A DNA stretch of 64,000 nt from Planococcus halocryophilus (GTDB lineage: Bacteria > Bacillota > Bacilli > Bacillales_A > Planococcaceae). The first letter of the stretch is position 1, and the number at the start of each line of letters is the position of its first letter. This document shows, piece by piece, positions 36,157-44,315 of the stretch. Position numbers and translations under genes: made by a program. The notes under the pieces were generated by a model, which did no database searches, had not been told where the DNA came from, and saw only the letters and a list, made by a program, of their open reading frames with translations. The DNA is taken from the NCBI RefSeq assembly GCF_001687585.2, contig NZ_CP016537.2, forward strand, positions 2,824,001 through 2,888,000, written 5' to 3'.

Positions 36157-36282
36157 TATCTTACTAACTTTATCTACCACGACACTCACTCCTCACCACT
36201 CTCCAAATGTCAACGCGTCCATGCACGAAGCGTTTGGCATGACTCCACTTAGACTCTTCTACGCCTCAAGACCTAGTGAAAG

Positions 36283-36327
36283 ATGCAGTCAGAGACCGTA
36301 TTGGAAAAACCATTCTCTTAGTATGAT
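36283..36327 (+). promoter_or_regulatory. candidate LiaR-controlled promoter
   Basis: TTGGAA (36301-36306) and TATGAT (36322-36327) could form a promoter with a short 15-base spacer. An imperfect dyad (GCAGTC AGA GACCGT, 36285-36299) sits directly upstream, where an activator such as LiaR would bind. The assignment rests on position more than on match quality. Confidence 0.35.
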
Positions 36328-36358
36328 GAACTTACAAATTAAAAAGGAGGCAAACACC

Positions 36359-36706
36359 ATGAACAAATTTTGGTTAGTAACACTTGGAATCATCGCCGGA
36401 ATCGTCGCAGTTTCTAATGTTGGTGCTTTATTCGCATTAGCAGTAGCAACTGTCGTCGTCTACGTAGGTGTGCATTATTACTTACGAAGCTTATCCACTT
36501 GGTCAAAAGTATTTTGGGCGGCTGTTGGAGTTGTTGGTGCAGTTTCTGCCATTTCTAACGTACCTGCATTAATCGGTCTCGCTGCACTCGCAGGACTGTG
36601 GATGATTTATCGTAAATGGCACGGACAAAGCGTTTCGATTAGTACCTTGAAAGAAAGTGACCCATTTACAAATTTTGAATATGAATGGAATAAGTTAACT
36701 AAATAG
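36359..36706 (+). CDS. LiaI-like (Lmo0954 family) membrane protein
   Basis: A 115-residue protein with two hydrophobic regions (about 4-40 and 48-80) that look like an internal duplication (AVSNVGALFALA and AISNVPALIGLA), then a cytosolic tail ending FEYEWNKLTK. It is first in the lia operon, 13 bases before the PspA-family gene. In Bacillus subtilis, LiaI anchors LiaH at the membrane; this protein belongs to the Lmo0954 type that occupies the same slot. A longer frame from 36221 runs through the upstream promoter region. AAAAAGGAGGCAAACACC precedes the ATG at 36359. Confidence 0.82.
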   Translation: MNKFWLVTLGIIAGIVAVSNVGALFALAVATVVVYVGVHYYLRSLSTWSKVFWAAVGVVGAVSAISNVPALIGLAALAGLWMIYRKWHGQSVSISTLKESDPFTNFEYEWNKLTK

Positions 36707-36719
36707 GGAGGTAATAGAT

Positions 36720-37358
36720 ATGACAACTTTATGGGAACGTTTAAAATTTGCAGTAGCAACTGATGTGGATGCCATCGTCGCAAAAAAAGAAGAAAAAAAC
36801 CCACTGGCCTTGCTCAATCGCTATATTACAGAAGCAGAAAACCAAACAACGGCTACAGGAAAATGGGTCGAACGCCAAGCCCAATTAAATGATAAACTAG
36901 AAAAAGAATTGGCTGAAGCTTCTGCTATGCTTGATAAGCGCCAAAGTCAATCCGACTTGGCACAAATTTCAGGTGAAGAAGATCTTGCTGACTTTGCAGA
37001 GATGGAAGTTCAAACTTATACTGCACGTGTAAAGACTTTGCAAAACAACCTCGATGAAAACATTGCGGAACTGACAGGTTTAGAACATCGCTACGAAGAA
37101 ATGAAACACAAAGTAAAAGACATGAAAGTAAAACAACTTCAATTAATGGGCAAAGAAAACGCTACTCGTGCGCATTACCAAATGGACAAACTACTGAGTC
37201 CTGAACTTGTTGCAGAACGAATTGGCTCTTTTGAAGATATGACTTCGTACATTACGACACTGGGTACGAAAGTTGAAGAACGTCATGAACGCTCAGCGAT
37301 GGAACGCCGTCTCGAATCTTTAGAGAAAAAAAGCGCAAATCAAAAAGAACTTGTTTAA
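36720..37358 (+). CDS. liaH: PspA/IM30 family envelope-stress protein (LiaH-like)
   Basis: A 212-residue, almost wholly alpha-helical coiled-coil protein of the PspA/Vipp1/ESCRT-III family, beginning with an amphipathic helix (MTTLWERLKFAV) that can touch the membrane. Family members form large rings or rods that protect a damaged membrane. AGGGAGGTAATAGAT precedes the ATG. It lies between the LiaI-like anchor and liaF and is followed by a strong hairpin with a T-run, so it is likely expressed more than the genes after it. Confidence 0.92.
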   Translation: MTTLWERLKFAVATDVDAIVAKKEEKNPLALLNRYITEAENQTTATGKWVERQAQLNDKLEKELAEASAMLDKRQSQSDLAQISGEEDLADFAEMEVQTYTARVKTLQNNLDENIAELTGLEHRYEEMKHKVKDMKVKQLQLMGKENATRAHYQMDKLLSPELVAERIGSFEDMTSYITTLGTKVEERHERSAMERRLESLEKKSANQKELV

Positions 37359-37363
37359 ACTAG

Positions 37364-37396
37364 AATGAGGAGAAGGTTTCTCCTCATTATTTTTTC
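37364..37396 (+). terminator. intra-operon terminator/attenuator between liaH and liaF
   Basis: AATGAGGAGAA pairs with TTCTCCTCATT around GG(T), followed by ATTTTTTC. It lies between the second and third genes of the lia operon, so it probably lowers transcription of liaFSR relative to the first two genes. Confidence 0.75.
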
Positions 37397-37420
37397 TGAT
37401 ACAAAGAAGGAGGCAAAATC

Positions 37421-38119
37421 ATGCCGCATTTTTCAACAAACAAACAAGCATTTCTTATTTTGAGCGCCTTATTTTTAATTTTTGTAGAAGCTGCCTTTTT
37501 TGAAAATGGCAGTGTGTTTTTGATTCTTCTTGGTATCGGAACCATCTACTATGCATTAAAAAACAAAGTGAAATACCGCCGTTCTTATTTTTGGGCAGGT
37601 ACTTTTCTAATCGGGATTTCCATTTTGTCGATGTGGAGTTTACGCTTGATGGTGTTTAGCCTAGCCGTATATTTGTTGCTTCGTTTATGGAAAGGCAATG
37701 ACTGGCTTCAAACAGCTCCTATTTATGAAGCAACTGATAAAGGACTTATTCAAAACAAAGTGCTATCTACACAAAGTACACCAATAGAAGCATATGAATG
37801 GAAAGACATACATGTCCAAGGATTTGTCGGGGATATTTTAGTGGATACGACGCAAACGGTACTGCCTAAAAAAACATCACTCATTTCTATTCGTCAAGGT
37901 TTCGGGAAAATCCAAGTTGTTGTTCCTTATGAAGTTCCTGTACGCGTTTTTTATTCAACACTTCTTGGTGAATCCCGCTTTTTCAATGGGGACAAAAAAC
38001 GCATTATTAACGGAACCATTCATGTAGAAGATGGCTATCCAATAGACGAGGGCAGCAAAGTTGAATTGATCGTCTCTGTGACTACTTGGATGGGAGATGT
38101 CGAGGTGATTCGTCGATGA
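37421..38119 (+). CDS. liaF: LiaF-type cell-wall-active antibiotic response protein
   Basis: A 232-residue protein with four hydrophobic segments in the first 95 residues, then a cytosolic beta-rich LiaF/YvqF C-terminal domain (about 110-232; VGDILVDTTQ, LISIRQGFGKIQVVVPYEV, MGDVEVI). LiaF inhibits the LiaSR two-component system in the absence of envelope stress. AAGGAGG precedes the ATG. Its stop overlaps the liaS start by four bases, so the two are translationally coupled. Confidence 0.92.
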   Translation: MPHFSTNKQAFLILSALFLIFVEAAFFENGSVFLILLGIGTIYYALKNKVKYRRSYFWAGTFLIGISILSMWSLRLMVFSLAVYLLLRLWKGNDWLQTAPIYEATDKGLIQNKVLSTQSTPIEAYEWKDIHVQGFVGDILVDTTQTVLPKKTSLISIRQGFGKIQVVVPYEVPVRVFYSTLLGESRFFNGDKKRIINGTIHVEDGYPIDEGSKVELIVSVTTWMGDVEVIRR

Positions 38120-39162
38120 GACAAATACTTCCACGCAGTTTATTCTTTATTACGCTGTTTGCTTTAATTGTCTTTAGCATTTTATTTGCTTTACTTGGCT
38201 TGCCTTCACTTAAGAGCTGGGCTGTTTTATGGCAAGATTTTATCGCGGGATTGCCGCTTGGCATTTGGTTAGTGGTTCTTATGCTTGCTTTGTCTGTCGG
38301 TATCTCGTGGTGGACTGAATCGTTATCACGCTCAAAAGTACAAGAAATCGAAGAAATTTTCCAAGCACTTTTACGTAACGAAGACAACACCGTAGTTCAA
38401 GCAGCGAACATGAAAACTTTGCCACGGAATTTATCTAGCTCTATTTTAAAACTGCAAAAGCTTCTGGAAACGCAGCGTAAAAGTTTAACGCGGATTGCCA
38501 ATGAACGGGCCGAAACACAAGACCAAATTATTCAAGAGCGTTTGATCATGGAACGACAACGACTGGCAAGAGAATTGCATGACTCTGTTTCGCAACAACT
38601 TTTTGCTGCTTCAATGTTGTTGTCGTCTATGACAGAAAGCGAAGATGCACAACCCGGGCTGTTGCAAACAGAAAAAATGGTGCAACAAGCTCAATTAGAA
38701 ATGCGTGCCTTGCTTTTGCATTTACGTCCAGCTGCTCTTCACGACAAGAGTTTGCGTCAAGGTTTGTTTGAATTGGTTAGTGAACTGAAAGAAAAAGTGT
38801 ATTTTACGATTGATCATAAATTAGAAGAAGTGCCTTTACAAAAAGGGGCGGAAGATCATTTGTTCCGTATTGCACAAGAAACTTTATCAAATACATTGCG
38901 CCATTCGAAAGCCACTGAAGTTCATATTTTGTTTGTCGAGCGAGATCATTTCGCAATCTTGCGCATACAAGACAACGGCATTGGATTTGAAAGCGAACAA
39001 TCCAAATCGACTTCTTATGGCTTAAAGCATATCGAAGAACGCGCTATCGAAATCGGAGCGACAAGCAAAATCGTTTCTGTCCCTTCTGAAGGCACCATTG
39101 TAGAAGTAAAAGTTCCGATTGAAAGGAAGAAAACTGATGATTCGAATCTTATTAGTGGATGA
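38116..39162 (+). CDS. liaS: LiaS-type sensor histidine kinase
   Basis: A 348-residue intramembrane-sensing kinase: two transmembrane helices (about 8-29 and 46-66) with a loop of only about 15 residues outside, a linker helix, a HisKA_3 domain with phospho-acceptor His155 (LARELHDSVSQQL), and a HATPase domain with N-box and DNGIGF G1 motif. It senses cell-wall-active agents indirectly, with LiaF. The frame could be opened at 38086, but the ATG at 38116 follows GAGGTGATTCGTCG and gives the ATGA overlap with liaF. Confidence 0.92.
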   Translation: MRQILPRSLFFITLFALIVFSILFALLGLPSLKSWAVLWQDFIAGLPLGIWLVVLMLALSVGISWWTESLSRSKVQEIEEIFQALLRNEDNTVVQAANMKTLPRNLSSSILKLQKLLETQRKSLTRIANERAETQDQIIQERLIMERQRLARELHDSVSQQLFAASMLLSSMTESEDAQPGLLQTEKMVQQAQLEMRALLLHLRPAALHDKSLRQGLFELVSELKEKVYFTIDHKLEEVPLQKGAEDHLFRIAQETLSNTLRHSKATEVHILFVERDHFAILRIQDNGIGFESEQSKSTSYGLKHIEERAIEIGATSKIVSVPSEGTIVEVKVPIERKKTDDSNLISG

Positions 39163-39772
39163 CCATGAAATGGTACGCATAGGGGTCTCAGCTTACTTGC
39201 AGTCTCAAAAGGATATGGAAGTTATAGGAGAAGCCACAAACGGACAAGAAGCTGTCCAAATGGCGTTAAATTTACGACCCGATTTAATTTTAATGGATAT
39301 GGTGATGCCTATTATGAATGGGGCAGAAGCGACAAAAGCCATCATTGACCAGTGGCCAGAAGCTAAAATTATGATTGTCACAAGTTTTTTGGACGATGAT
39401 AAAGTATATCCTGCACTTCAAGCGGGAGCGGTCAGTTATATCTTAAAAACCTCAAAAGCTTCACGGATTGCCGATTCGATTCGAGAAACTATGAACGGTA
39501 CACCGGTTCTCGAACCAGAAGTAATGACCAAAATGATGAAACAAATGCGTCATGAACGAGTTCTTCACGATGAGTTAACTGAACGTGAAATGGAAATTTT
39601 GCTGCTACTCGCACGCGGTTTAACCAATCAAGAAGTTTCCGATCAATTGTTTATTGCGGTCAAAACAGTTAAAACGCATGTCAGCAATATTCTCGCGAAA
39701 CTCGAAGTTCATGACCGAACTCAAGCCGTCATTTATGCATTTCAGCATAAACTGATTGTCCCTCCTAAATAA
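39137..39772 (+). CDS. liaR: LiaR/VraR-type response regulator
   Basis: A 211-residue NarL/LuxR-type regulator. The receiver domain (1-120) has the acidic pair D8/D9, phospho-acceptor D54 (LILMDMVMP) and the Lys in SYILKTS. A LuxR helix-turn-helix (about 145-205) follows: LTEREMEILLLLARGLTNQEVS, VKTVKTHVSNILAKL. It overlaps the end of liaS by 26 bases, with AAAGGAAG before the ATG. Phosphorylated LiaR should activate the promoter of this operon. A bidirectional terminator follows. Confidence 0.93.
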   Translation: MIRILLVDDHEMVRIGVSAYLQSQKDMEVIGEATNGQEAVQMALNLRPDLILMDMVMPIMNGAEATKAIIDQWPEAKIMIVTSFLDDDKVYPALQAGAVSYILKTSKASRIADSIRETMNGTPVLEPEVMTKMMKQMRHERVLHDELTEREMEILLLLARGLTNQEVSDQLFIAVKTVKTHVSNILAKLEVHDRTQAVIYAFQHKLIVPPK

Positions 39773-39778
39773 AACGAA

Positions 39779-39816
39779 AAAAATGCCGGACAGTCTAGAT
39801 GCTGTCCGGCATTTTT
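39779..39816. terminator. bidirectional terminator
   Basis: The 14-bp perfect stem AAAATGCCGGACAG with its complement is flanked by A-runs and T-runs. It separates liaR from the convergent acyl-CoA ligase gene. Confidence 0.88.
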
Positions 39817-39819
39817 CAA

Positions 39820-41397
39820 TTATGCATTTAGTTTTCTCAACTCGACGCGGCGAATTTTGCCCGAAGCTGTTTTTGGCAGTTCTTCTAGAAATTCAATGAC
39901 ACGCGGATACTTATAAGGCGCTGTGATTTCTTTCACATGGTCTTGTAATTGTTTAACTAACGCATCTTTATCCGAAAAATCTTGAGCATTTCGCAACACA
40001 ACATAAGCTTTGACGATATTGCCCCGAATTTCATCAGGTGCAGCAACCACAGCACATTCTTGAATTGCTTCATGCTTCATTAATGCATCTTCAACTTCAA
40101 AAGGTCCAATGGTATAACCTGAACTGATGATAATGTCATCACTTCTTCCTTCAAACCAGAAGTAGCCATCTTCATCGCGCGATGCTTGGTCTCCTGTTAA
40201 GTACCAATCACCACGAAACGCAGCTTTTGTCCGCTCGGGATCCTGATAATATTCTCGGAATAATGCTGGACAATCGCGATGAACGGCGATATCTCCTACT
40301 TCCCCAATTGCTGTCGGTTGTCCTTCATCATTGACGATATCGACCGGATTTCCCGGTGTTGGTTTCCCCATCGAACCTGCCTTAACTTCCATATCCTGAA
40401 GTGTTCCAACAAGTAAGGTGTTTTCTGTTTGTCCATAGCCATCGCGGACGTTGAGGTCAAATGCCTGTCGAAAGGCTTCAATGACTTGTCGATTTAAAGG
40501 TTCTCCGGCAGACACTGCCGATCTTAGTGCTGGCAATTTGTAGGAATCGAGATTTTCTACTTTTGCTATGATCCGATATTCTGTCGGCGTACAGCAAAGA
40601 ACATTAATCTCTTCAGTTTTTAATAAATCCAAGTATTTCAACGCATCAAATGGTCCGTTATAAACAAAAGCCGTGGCTCCAAGTGTAATCGTCGACAAGA
40701 ATGGACTCCAAATCCACTTTTGCCACCCCGGAGCTGCCGTTGCCCAAACCATATCGCCACTTTTAACGCCAAGCCATTTTGTTGCTGCTGTCCGGACATG
40801 GGCATAACCCCACCCATGAACGTGTACTACGCCTTTTGGATTGCCGGTTGTTCCTGATGTATAAGACAAGAACGCCATATCTTCACGATGAGTTGGCACA
40901 GCTTCAAATTTTGATGTTTCATTTTCTGCCAGCTCCTCAAAAGACTGCCAACCTTCTTCTTTACCACCAATAATCAACTTATTCTTTAATGCATCCAATT
41001 CTTCGTCAATGGAATTGGTCTCAGCAGTGGTTTTGTAATGTGCCACTATTCCTTTTGCCCCAGAATGATGCATCCGGTAAACCAAATCTTTTTTTCGAAG
41101 CATTTCAGAACACGGTATCGCTACGATTCCCGCACGTAAGCAAGCTAAATACGTAATATACGCTTCCGGAATACGCGGAAGAATAATTAGCATACGATCC
41201 CCTTTTTCAATCCCCAGCTTTAGCAAAGCTTGAGCGTATTGATTCATTTTACCGATGAGCTCTTTATAAGAAAGATCTTCGCGATTGCCTTCGCTATCTA
41301 ACCATCTAATAGCCAAGCGCTCAGTGTCTTCTTTGTACGCTTCCAATTCCGAAGTGATATTATACTGTTCTGGTGCAATTAAATCTTTGAATTCCAT
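39820..41397 (-). CDS. mbcS: acyl-CoA ligase, MbcS-like (short/branched-chain carboxylates)
   Basis: A 525-residue adenylate-forming enzyme: P-loop YTSGTTGNPKG, DGYGQTEN, the hinge motif YLTGDQASRDEDGYFWFEGRSDD, and the C-terminal catalytic Lys in PKTASGKIRR. It is nearest to the medium/branched-chain and acetate-type synthetases of Bacillales (MbcS/YtcI); acyl preference is inferred. It is last in an operon after a two-subunit sodium symporter and a small membrane protein, so it probably activates an acid taken up by the symporter. ATGGGGGC precedes the ATG. Confidence 0.83.
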   Translation of the reverse strand: MEFKDLIAPEQYNITSELEAYKEDTERLAIRWLDSEGNREDLSYKELIGKMNQYAQALLKLGIEKGDRMLIILPRIPEAYITYLACLRAGIVAIPCSEMLRKKDLVYRMHHSGAKGIVAHYKTTAETNSIDEELDALKNKLIIGGKEEGWQSFEELAENETSKFEAVPTHREDMAFLSYTSGTTGNPKGVVHVHGWGYAHVRTAATKWLGVKSGDMVWATAAPGWQKWIWSPFLSTITLGATAFVYNGPFDALKYLDLLKTEEINVLCCTPTEYRIIAKVENLDSYKLPALRSAVSAGEPLNRQVIEAFRQAFDLNVRDGYGQTENTLLVGTLQDMEVKAGSMGKPTPGNPVDIVNDEGQPTAIGEVGDIAVHRDCPALFREYYQDPERTKAAFRGDWYLTGDQASRDEDGYFWFEGRSDDIIISSGYTIGPFEVEDALMKHEAIQECAVVAAPDEIRGNIVKAYVVLRNAQDFSDKDALVKQLQDHVKEITAPYKYPRVIEFLEELPKTASGKIRRVELRKLNA

Positions 41398-41422
41398 AAG
41401 ATAGCCCCCATTCTAATTTTCT

Positions 41423-41968
41423 TCATGCTGGCGGTATGATTAAATAGTAAACACTCGCTAAAAAAGCGAATGCCGCCAACGCTGCCACATAAGCCTTAAC
41501 AGGTGTGAAATTTTGAGTTGTTTTAATGATTTTAACGCACACTAGATACATCCATATAATTCCGACTACCAACAGCATATATACCATTGGATGTCCGTTT
41601 CCTACTTCTGCTAAATAAGGAGCGCCGAGAAGACCTGGCAACAGCGCTACTGGTGTCGCTCGATTAATATCCCGCAACAGCCCTTTTCCCCCAAGACCTT
41701 TGGAACCTGCCCAAAGCAATAGCGCTAAGCCGATTTTTGTAATAAACGACATTAGCAAACCAAATAGGATGAAAATTGCCGGAACCATAAAATTTTGCAA
41801 CAAAGCCGAATCGAAACTTGATATGTATGAGGCGTTTGACGCGATTGAAATCGCGCCATAGCCTAAACCAACAATGAACAATAGCAAATTGCTCACCAAT
41901 TGAGTTTTCGGTAATTCTAAAAATGACCGAAAAGATGCATCATTTAATGTAACCATTTTTCCGACCAT
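41423..41968 (-). CDS. Yip1-like five-helix membrane protein
   Basis: A 181-residue protein with five transmembrane segments and a short polar N-terminus. The arrangement and the FLELPKTQ opening resemble bacterial Yip1-domain proteins, though I am not certain. It sits between the symporter (stop 24 bases upstream of this start) and the acyl-CoA ligase, in the same operon. The start is ambiguous: the ATG at 41989 is also in frame, but AAAGGGTGA is better placed for 41968. No function can be given; help in symporter assembly or acid handling is a guess from context. Confidence 0.6.
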   Translation of the reverse strand: MVGKMVTLNDASFRSFLELPKTQLVSNLLLFIVGLGYGAISIASNASYISSFDSALLQNFMVPAIFILFGLLMSFITKIGLALLLWAGSKGLGGKGLLRDINRATPVALLPGLLGAPYLAEVGNGHPMVYMLLVVGIIWMYLVCVKIIKTTQNFTPVKAYVAALAAFAFLASVYYLIIPPA

Positions 41969-41992
41969 TTTAGTCACCCTTTCTTTCATTTC

Positions 41993-43642
41993 CTACATCC
42001 CCCAAGGCATTAAAGCCCATATCGCAACAGCTGCAGAAACGACGACTGTTACGCCGGCACCAAGGACACTGTTATAACGATAGGATTTGATATCCTTCCA
42101 ACCATGGATGCGTTCAATTAATTCAATGTCCGATTGCTTCGTCAATTTATTTTGAAGACTCGGCATACGGTTTGTGATATAAGAAACAACTATTAACAAG
42201 ATAAAGCTGATTGGTACAGCTAGCATTGCCCCTGACAAGCCCATTCCATCCGTTACGGCATGTCCCGTTAAGACGATACTTGGAAAAACAAATGGCGACA
42301 CAATAATGTAAATGGCACCCGCACCTATAGAAGCAGCAATGGCACCGAATTTATTGGCTTCTTTCCACCAAACTCCAACAATAATTAGTGGTGCGTTTGT
42401 GACTCCGGCTAAACCGAATGCCCAAAGAATACTAACAACTAGGAAAGCTGGCGGTTCGATTGCCAACAAGATACTGAGCAATCCACCTGCAAAAATAGCG
42501 ACAAATCCGATACGCAGACTTAAACGCTGAGGAATATTCGGCTTTAAGGTAGCGATAATATCTTGGGAAATCAAGGCACCAATCGCCAGTAAATTTCCGC
42601 TCAAAGTCGATAGTCCTGCTGAAATTGCTCCTGCAATAACAAGTGCCGTTACCCATTCTGGATTGTAAACCAAGTTCAAGATAATGGTTAATTTATCCGC
42701 ATCTCCTTCTGAAATGACTAGACCTTGAGTAGTTGTTGCATAAACGCCTACAAAGCCCATTGCATAAGTTGCTGAGAACACTAGTCCAAGAATAAAGGCG
42801 AACCAAACCATGGCCGAGCGTGCACTTTTCAGGTTGGACGCTGTGTAGACACGCATAGCCAAGTGAGGTAGACCCAAAGCTCCGATTGTCAAAGCTGGGA
42901 TAATAGAGAAATACCACTTAGTAGAAAACTGGTAGTCAAAGAAAGTTGGCAACGCGTCCATCATTGCCGGAACCATATCAGCATAGAACAAAGGTGGGAA
43001 ATACCAGCCTGTCGCTCCGATTGCTTTCATAATCGCACCAAGTGGAATGATGAACATTAAAGCGATAATAACCATTTGAATCGCGGCATTATTTGTTGCT
43101 CCAGCCATACCACCGATTGTGATATATCCTACGATAATAATTCCAAAAACAAAAAGTCCAGTTAAATAGGGAATTCCTAATAATGTTTCGAATGTAATCG
43201 CGATTCCAATCATTTGTCCTAAAGCATACATAACAGAAACTAAAATCATGAAAAGAGCTGCAATAATAGAAGCTGTCACGCCGTAACGATCACGGATAAA
43301 GTGAGTAGGAGAAAACGCACCCATCCGGCGAAGACTAGTTCCATAGATAATAGTGATTAATGGAATTGCCAAAATCAATTGAATCCAAAGCATAATAAAT
43401 GGCACCTGTAATTTAAGAATCAATGCTGTAATTCCGAGAAATGTTGCTAAACTCATGTACGTTGATGCCATCGCTAAACCGTTAGTGAAAGCTCCGACGT
43501 TCCCGCCACCCGTATATAAATCTTGGGCTGATGAACTTTTCCGATTGGATAAAAACCCAACGATATAAAATAGTAAAAAAGTCGCTCCCACAACCGCTAA
43601 ACCGAGAATTGGATTGGTTAACTGCCAGTTTTGTGCTTCCAT
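41993..43642 (-). CDS. sodium/solute symporter large subunit (ActP/VC_2705 type)
   Basis: A 549-residue SSS-family transporter with about 13 transmembrane helices. Conserved stretches include GGNVGAFTNGLAMASTYMSLATFLG in two overlapping parts (the helix-1 sodium-site region), SPTHFIRDRYG, and AGAISAGLSTLSGNLLAIG. The group transports acetate and other short carboxylates with Na+. It starts three bases after the stop codon of the small-subunit gene, with AAAGGATG as ribosome binding site. With the downstream acyl-CoA ligase it suggests uptake and activation of a short-chain acid; the exact acid is not determined. Confidence 0.88.
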   Translation of the reverse strand: MEAQNWQLTNPILGLAVVGATFLLFYIVGFLSNRKSSSAQDLYTGGGNVGAFTNGLAMASTYMSLATFLGITALILKLQVPFIMLWIQLILAIPLITIIYGTSLRRMGAFSPTHFIRDRYGVTASIIAALFMILVSVMYALGQMIGIAITFETLLGIPYLTGLFVFGIIIVGYITIGGMAGATNNAAIQMVIIALMFIIPLGAIMKAIGATGWYFPPLFYADMVPAMMDALPTFFDYQFSTKWYFSIIPALTIGALGLPHLAMRVYTASNLKSARSAMVWFAFILGLVFSATYAMGFVGVYATTTQGLVISEGDADKLTIILNLVYNPEWVTALVIAGAISAGLSTLSGNLLAIGALISQDIIATLKPNIPQRLSLRIGFVAIFAGGLLSILLAIEPPAFLVVSILWAFGLAGVTNAPLIIVGVWWKEANKFGAIAASIGAGAIYIIVSPFVFPSIVLTGHAVTDGMGLSGAMLAVPISFILLIVVSYITNRMPSLQNKLTKQSDIELIERIHGWKDIKSYRYNSVLGAGVTVVVSAAVAIWALMPWGM

Positions 43643-43645
43643 TAT

Positions 43646-43915
43646 TTACACATCCTTTACTTCGCCGGAAACTCCGAGCGCATCGTTTTCGCTATCAATT
43701 TCATCATCAATACGGTTTCCAATTTTCCCAGCTACTATGGTTAAAATGAAAACACCAAACCACCCCATTAAAATCGGAACAATATACATAACTGGAAAAC
43801 CGAATAACATAGCATCGACAGGAAACACTGAAAATATTAACCCAACGTTACCAACTAATATAAAGGCCGCTGTCATCCAAACGGTAAACTGTACTTCTTT
43901 TTTGTACGCTTTCAT
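43646..43915 (-). CDS. sodium/solute symporter small subunit (DUF4212/DUF485 type)
   Basis: An 89-residue protein with two transmembrane helices (about 10-32 and 42-65) and an acidic C-terminal tail. Such small proteins are encoded immediately upstream of SSS-family carboxylate symporters and are thought to act as their partner. The ATG at 43915 follows GGGGGATACG; the ATG at 43927 lies inside the ribosome binding region. It is the first gene of the four-gene carboxylate operon. Confidence 0.83.
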   Translation of the reverse strand: MKAYKKEVQFTVWMTAAFILVGNVGLIFSVFPVDAMLFGFPVMYIVPILMGWFGVFILTIVAGKIGNRIDDEIDSENDALGVSGEVKDV

Positions 43916-43956
43916 CGTATCCCCCATTTCAAATAAATTCTAATTTCCTCATCTCC

Positions 43957-43976
43957 AACTGAGCGTTCGCTCAGTT
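43957..43976. promoter_or_regulatory. perfect 9-bp inverted repeat, candidate TetR-type operator
   Basis: AACTGAGCG and CGCTCAGTT are separated by two bases. It lies in the leader of the carboxylate operon, about 50 bases downstream of the predicted transcription start and 41 before the first start codon. The TGAGCG half-site is typical of TetR/AcrR-family operators. No TetR gene lies nearby. Confidence 0.6.
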
Positions 43977-44028
43977 TCAAACTATGCTATCCCCCTTTAC
44001 TTTTATTATGTAATGAATAACTCTCTTG

Positions 44029-44058
44029 ATTGTAACCGTTCTCATAAAATCAAGTCAA
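44029..44058 (-). promoter_or_regulatory. sigma-A promoter of the carboxylate operon
   Basis: On the minus strand TTGACT (44053-44058) and TACAAT (44029-44034) have an 18-base spacer. The cre site overlaps the -10 box. Between this promoter and 44271 I see only AT-rich sequence without a gene. Confidence 0.7.
44031..44044 (+). promoter_or_regulatory. cre site (CcpA) overlapping the -10 box
   Basis: TGTAACCGTTCTCA fits TGWAANCGNTNWCA at every position. Its overlap with the -10 element of the carboxylate operon predicts repression by CcpA in the presence of preferred sugars. Confidence 0.72.
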
Positions 44059-44271
44059 CTGAATTTTTTAATTATTTAAACTATTATTTCGGGAGCATTT
44101 ATACATTAATCAAGCTTTTCTTTCCTGTAAACTTAAAAATCTCTTTAATAATAGTGAATAAATAATGTATATGATTAAGGAAGCGAGAATTTCATTTTAT
44201 ATTTCAATATAACTTTATTCCCATATCTTCTCTTAACATGTTCCTAGCACTTTTTTTGAAACAATATAAAA

Positions 44272-44303
44272 ATCCCCTTAGGTTGATGTCAACCTAAGGG
44301 GAT
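44272..44303 (-). terminator. terminator of the TM-helix-repeat channel gene
   Basis: A perfect stem ATCCCCTTAGGTTGA with its complement around TG; on the minus strand TTTTATATT follows. Confidence 0.82.
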
Positions 44304-44315
44304 CGGAAAATGAAC

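Noticed and set aside
36221..36358. N-terminal extension of the LiaI-like frame
   Set aside because: It covers the promoter region. A strong ribosome binding site precedes the internal ATG at 36359, where the membrane protein begins.
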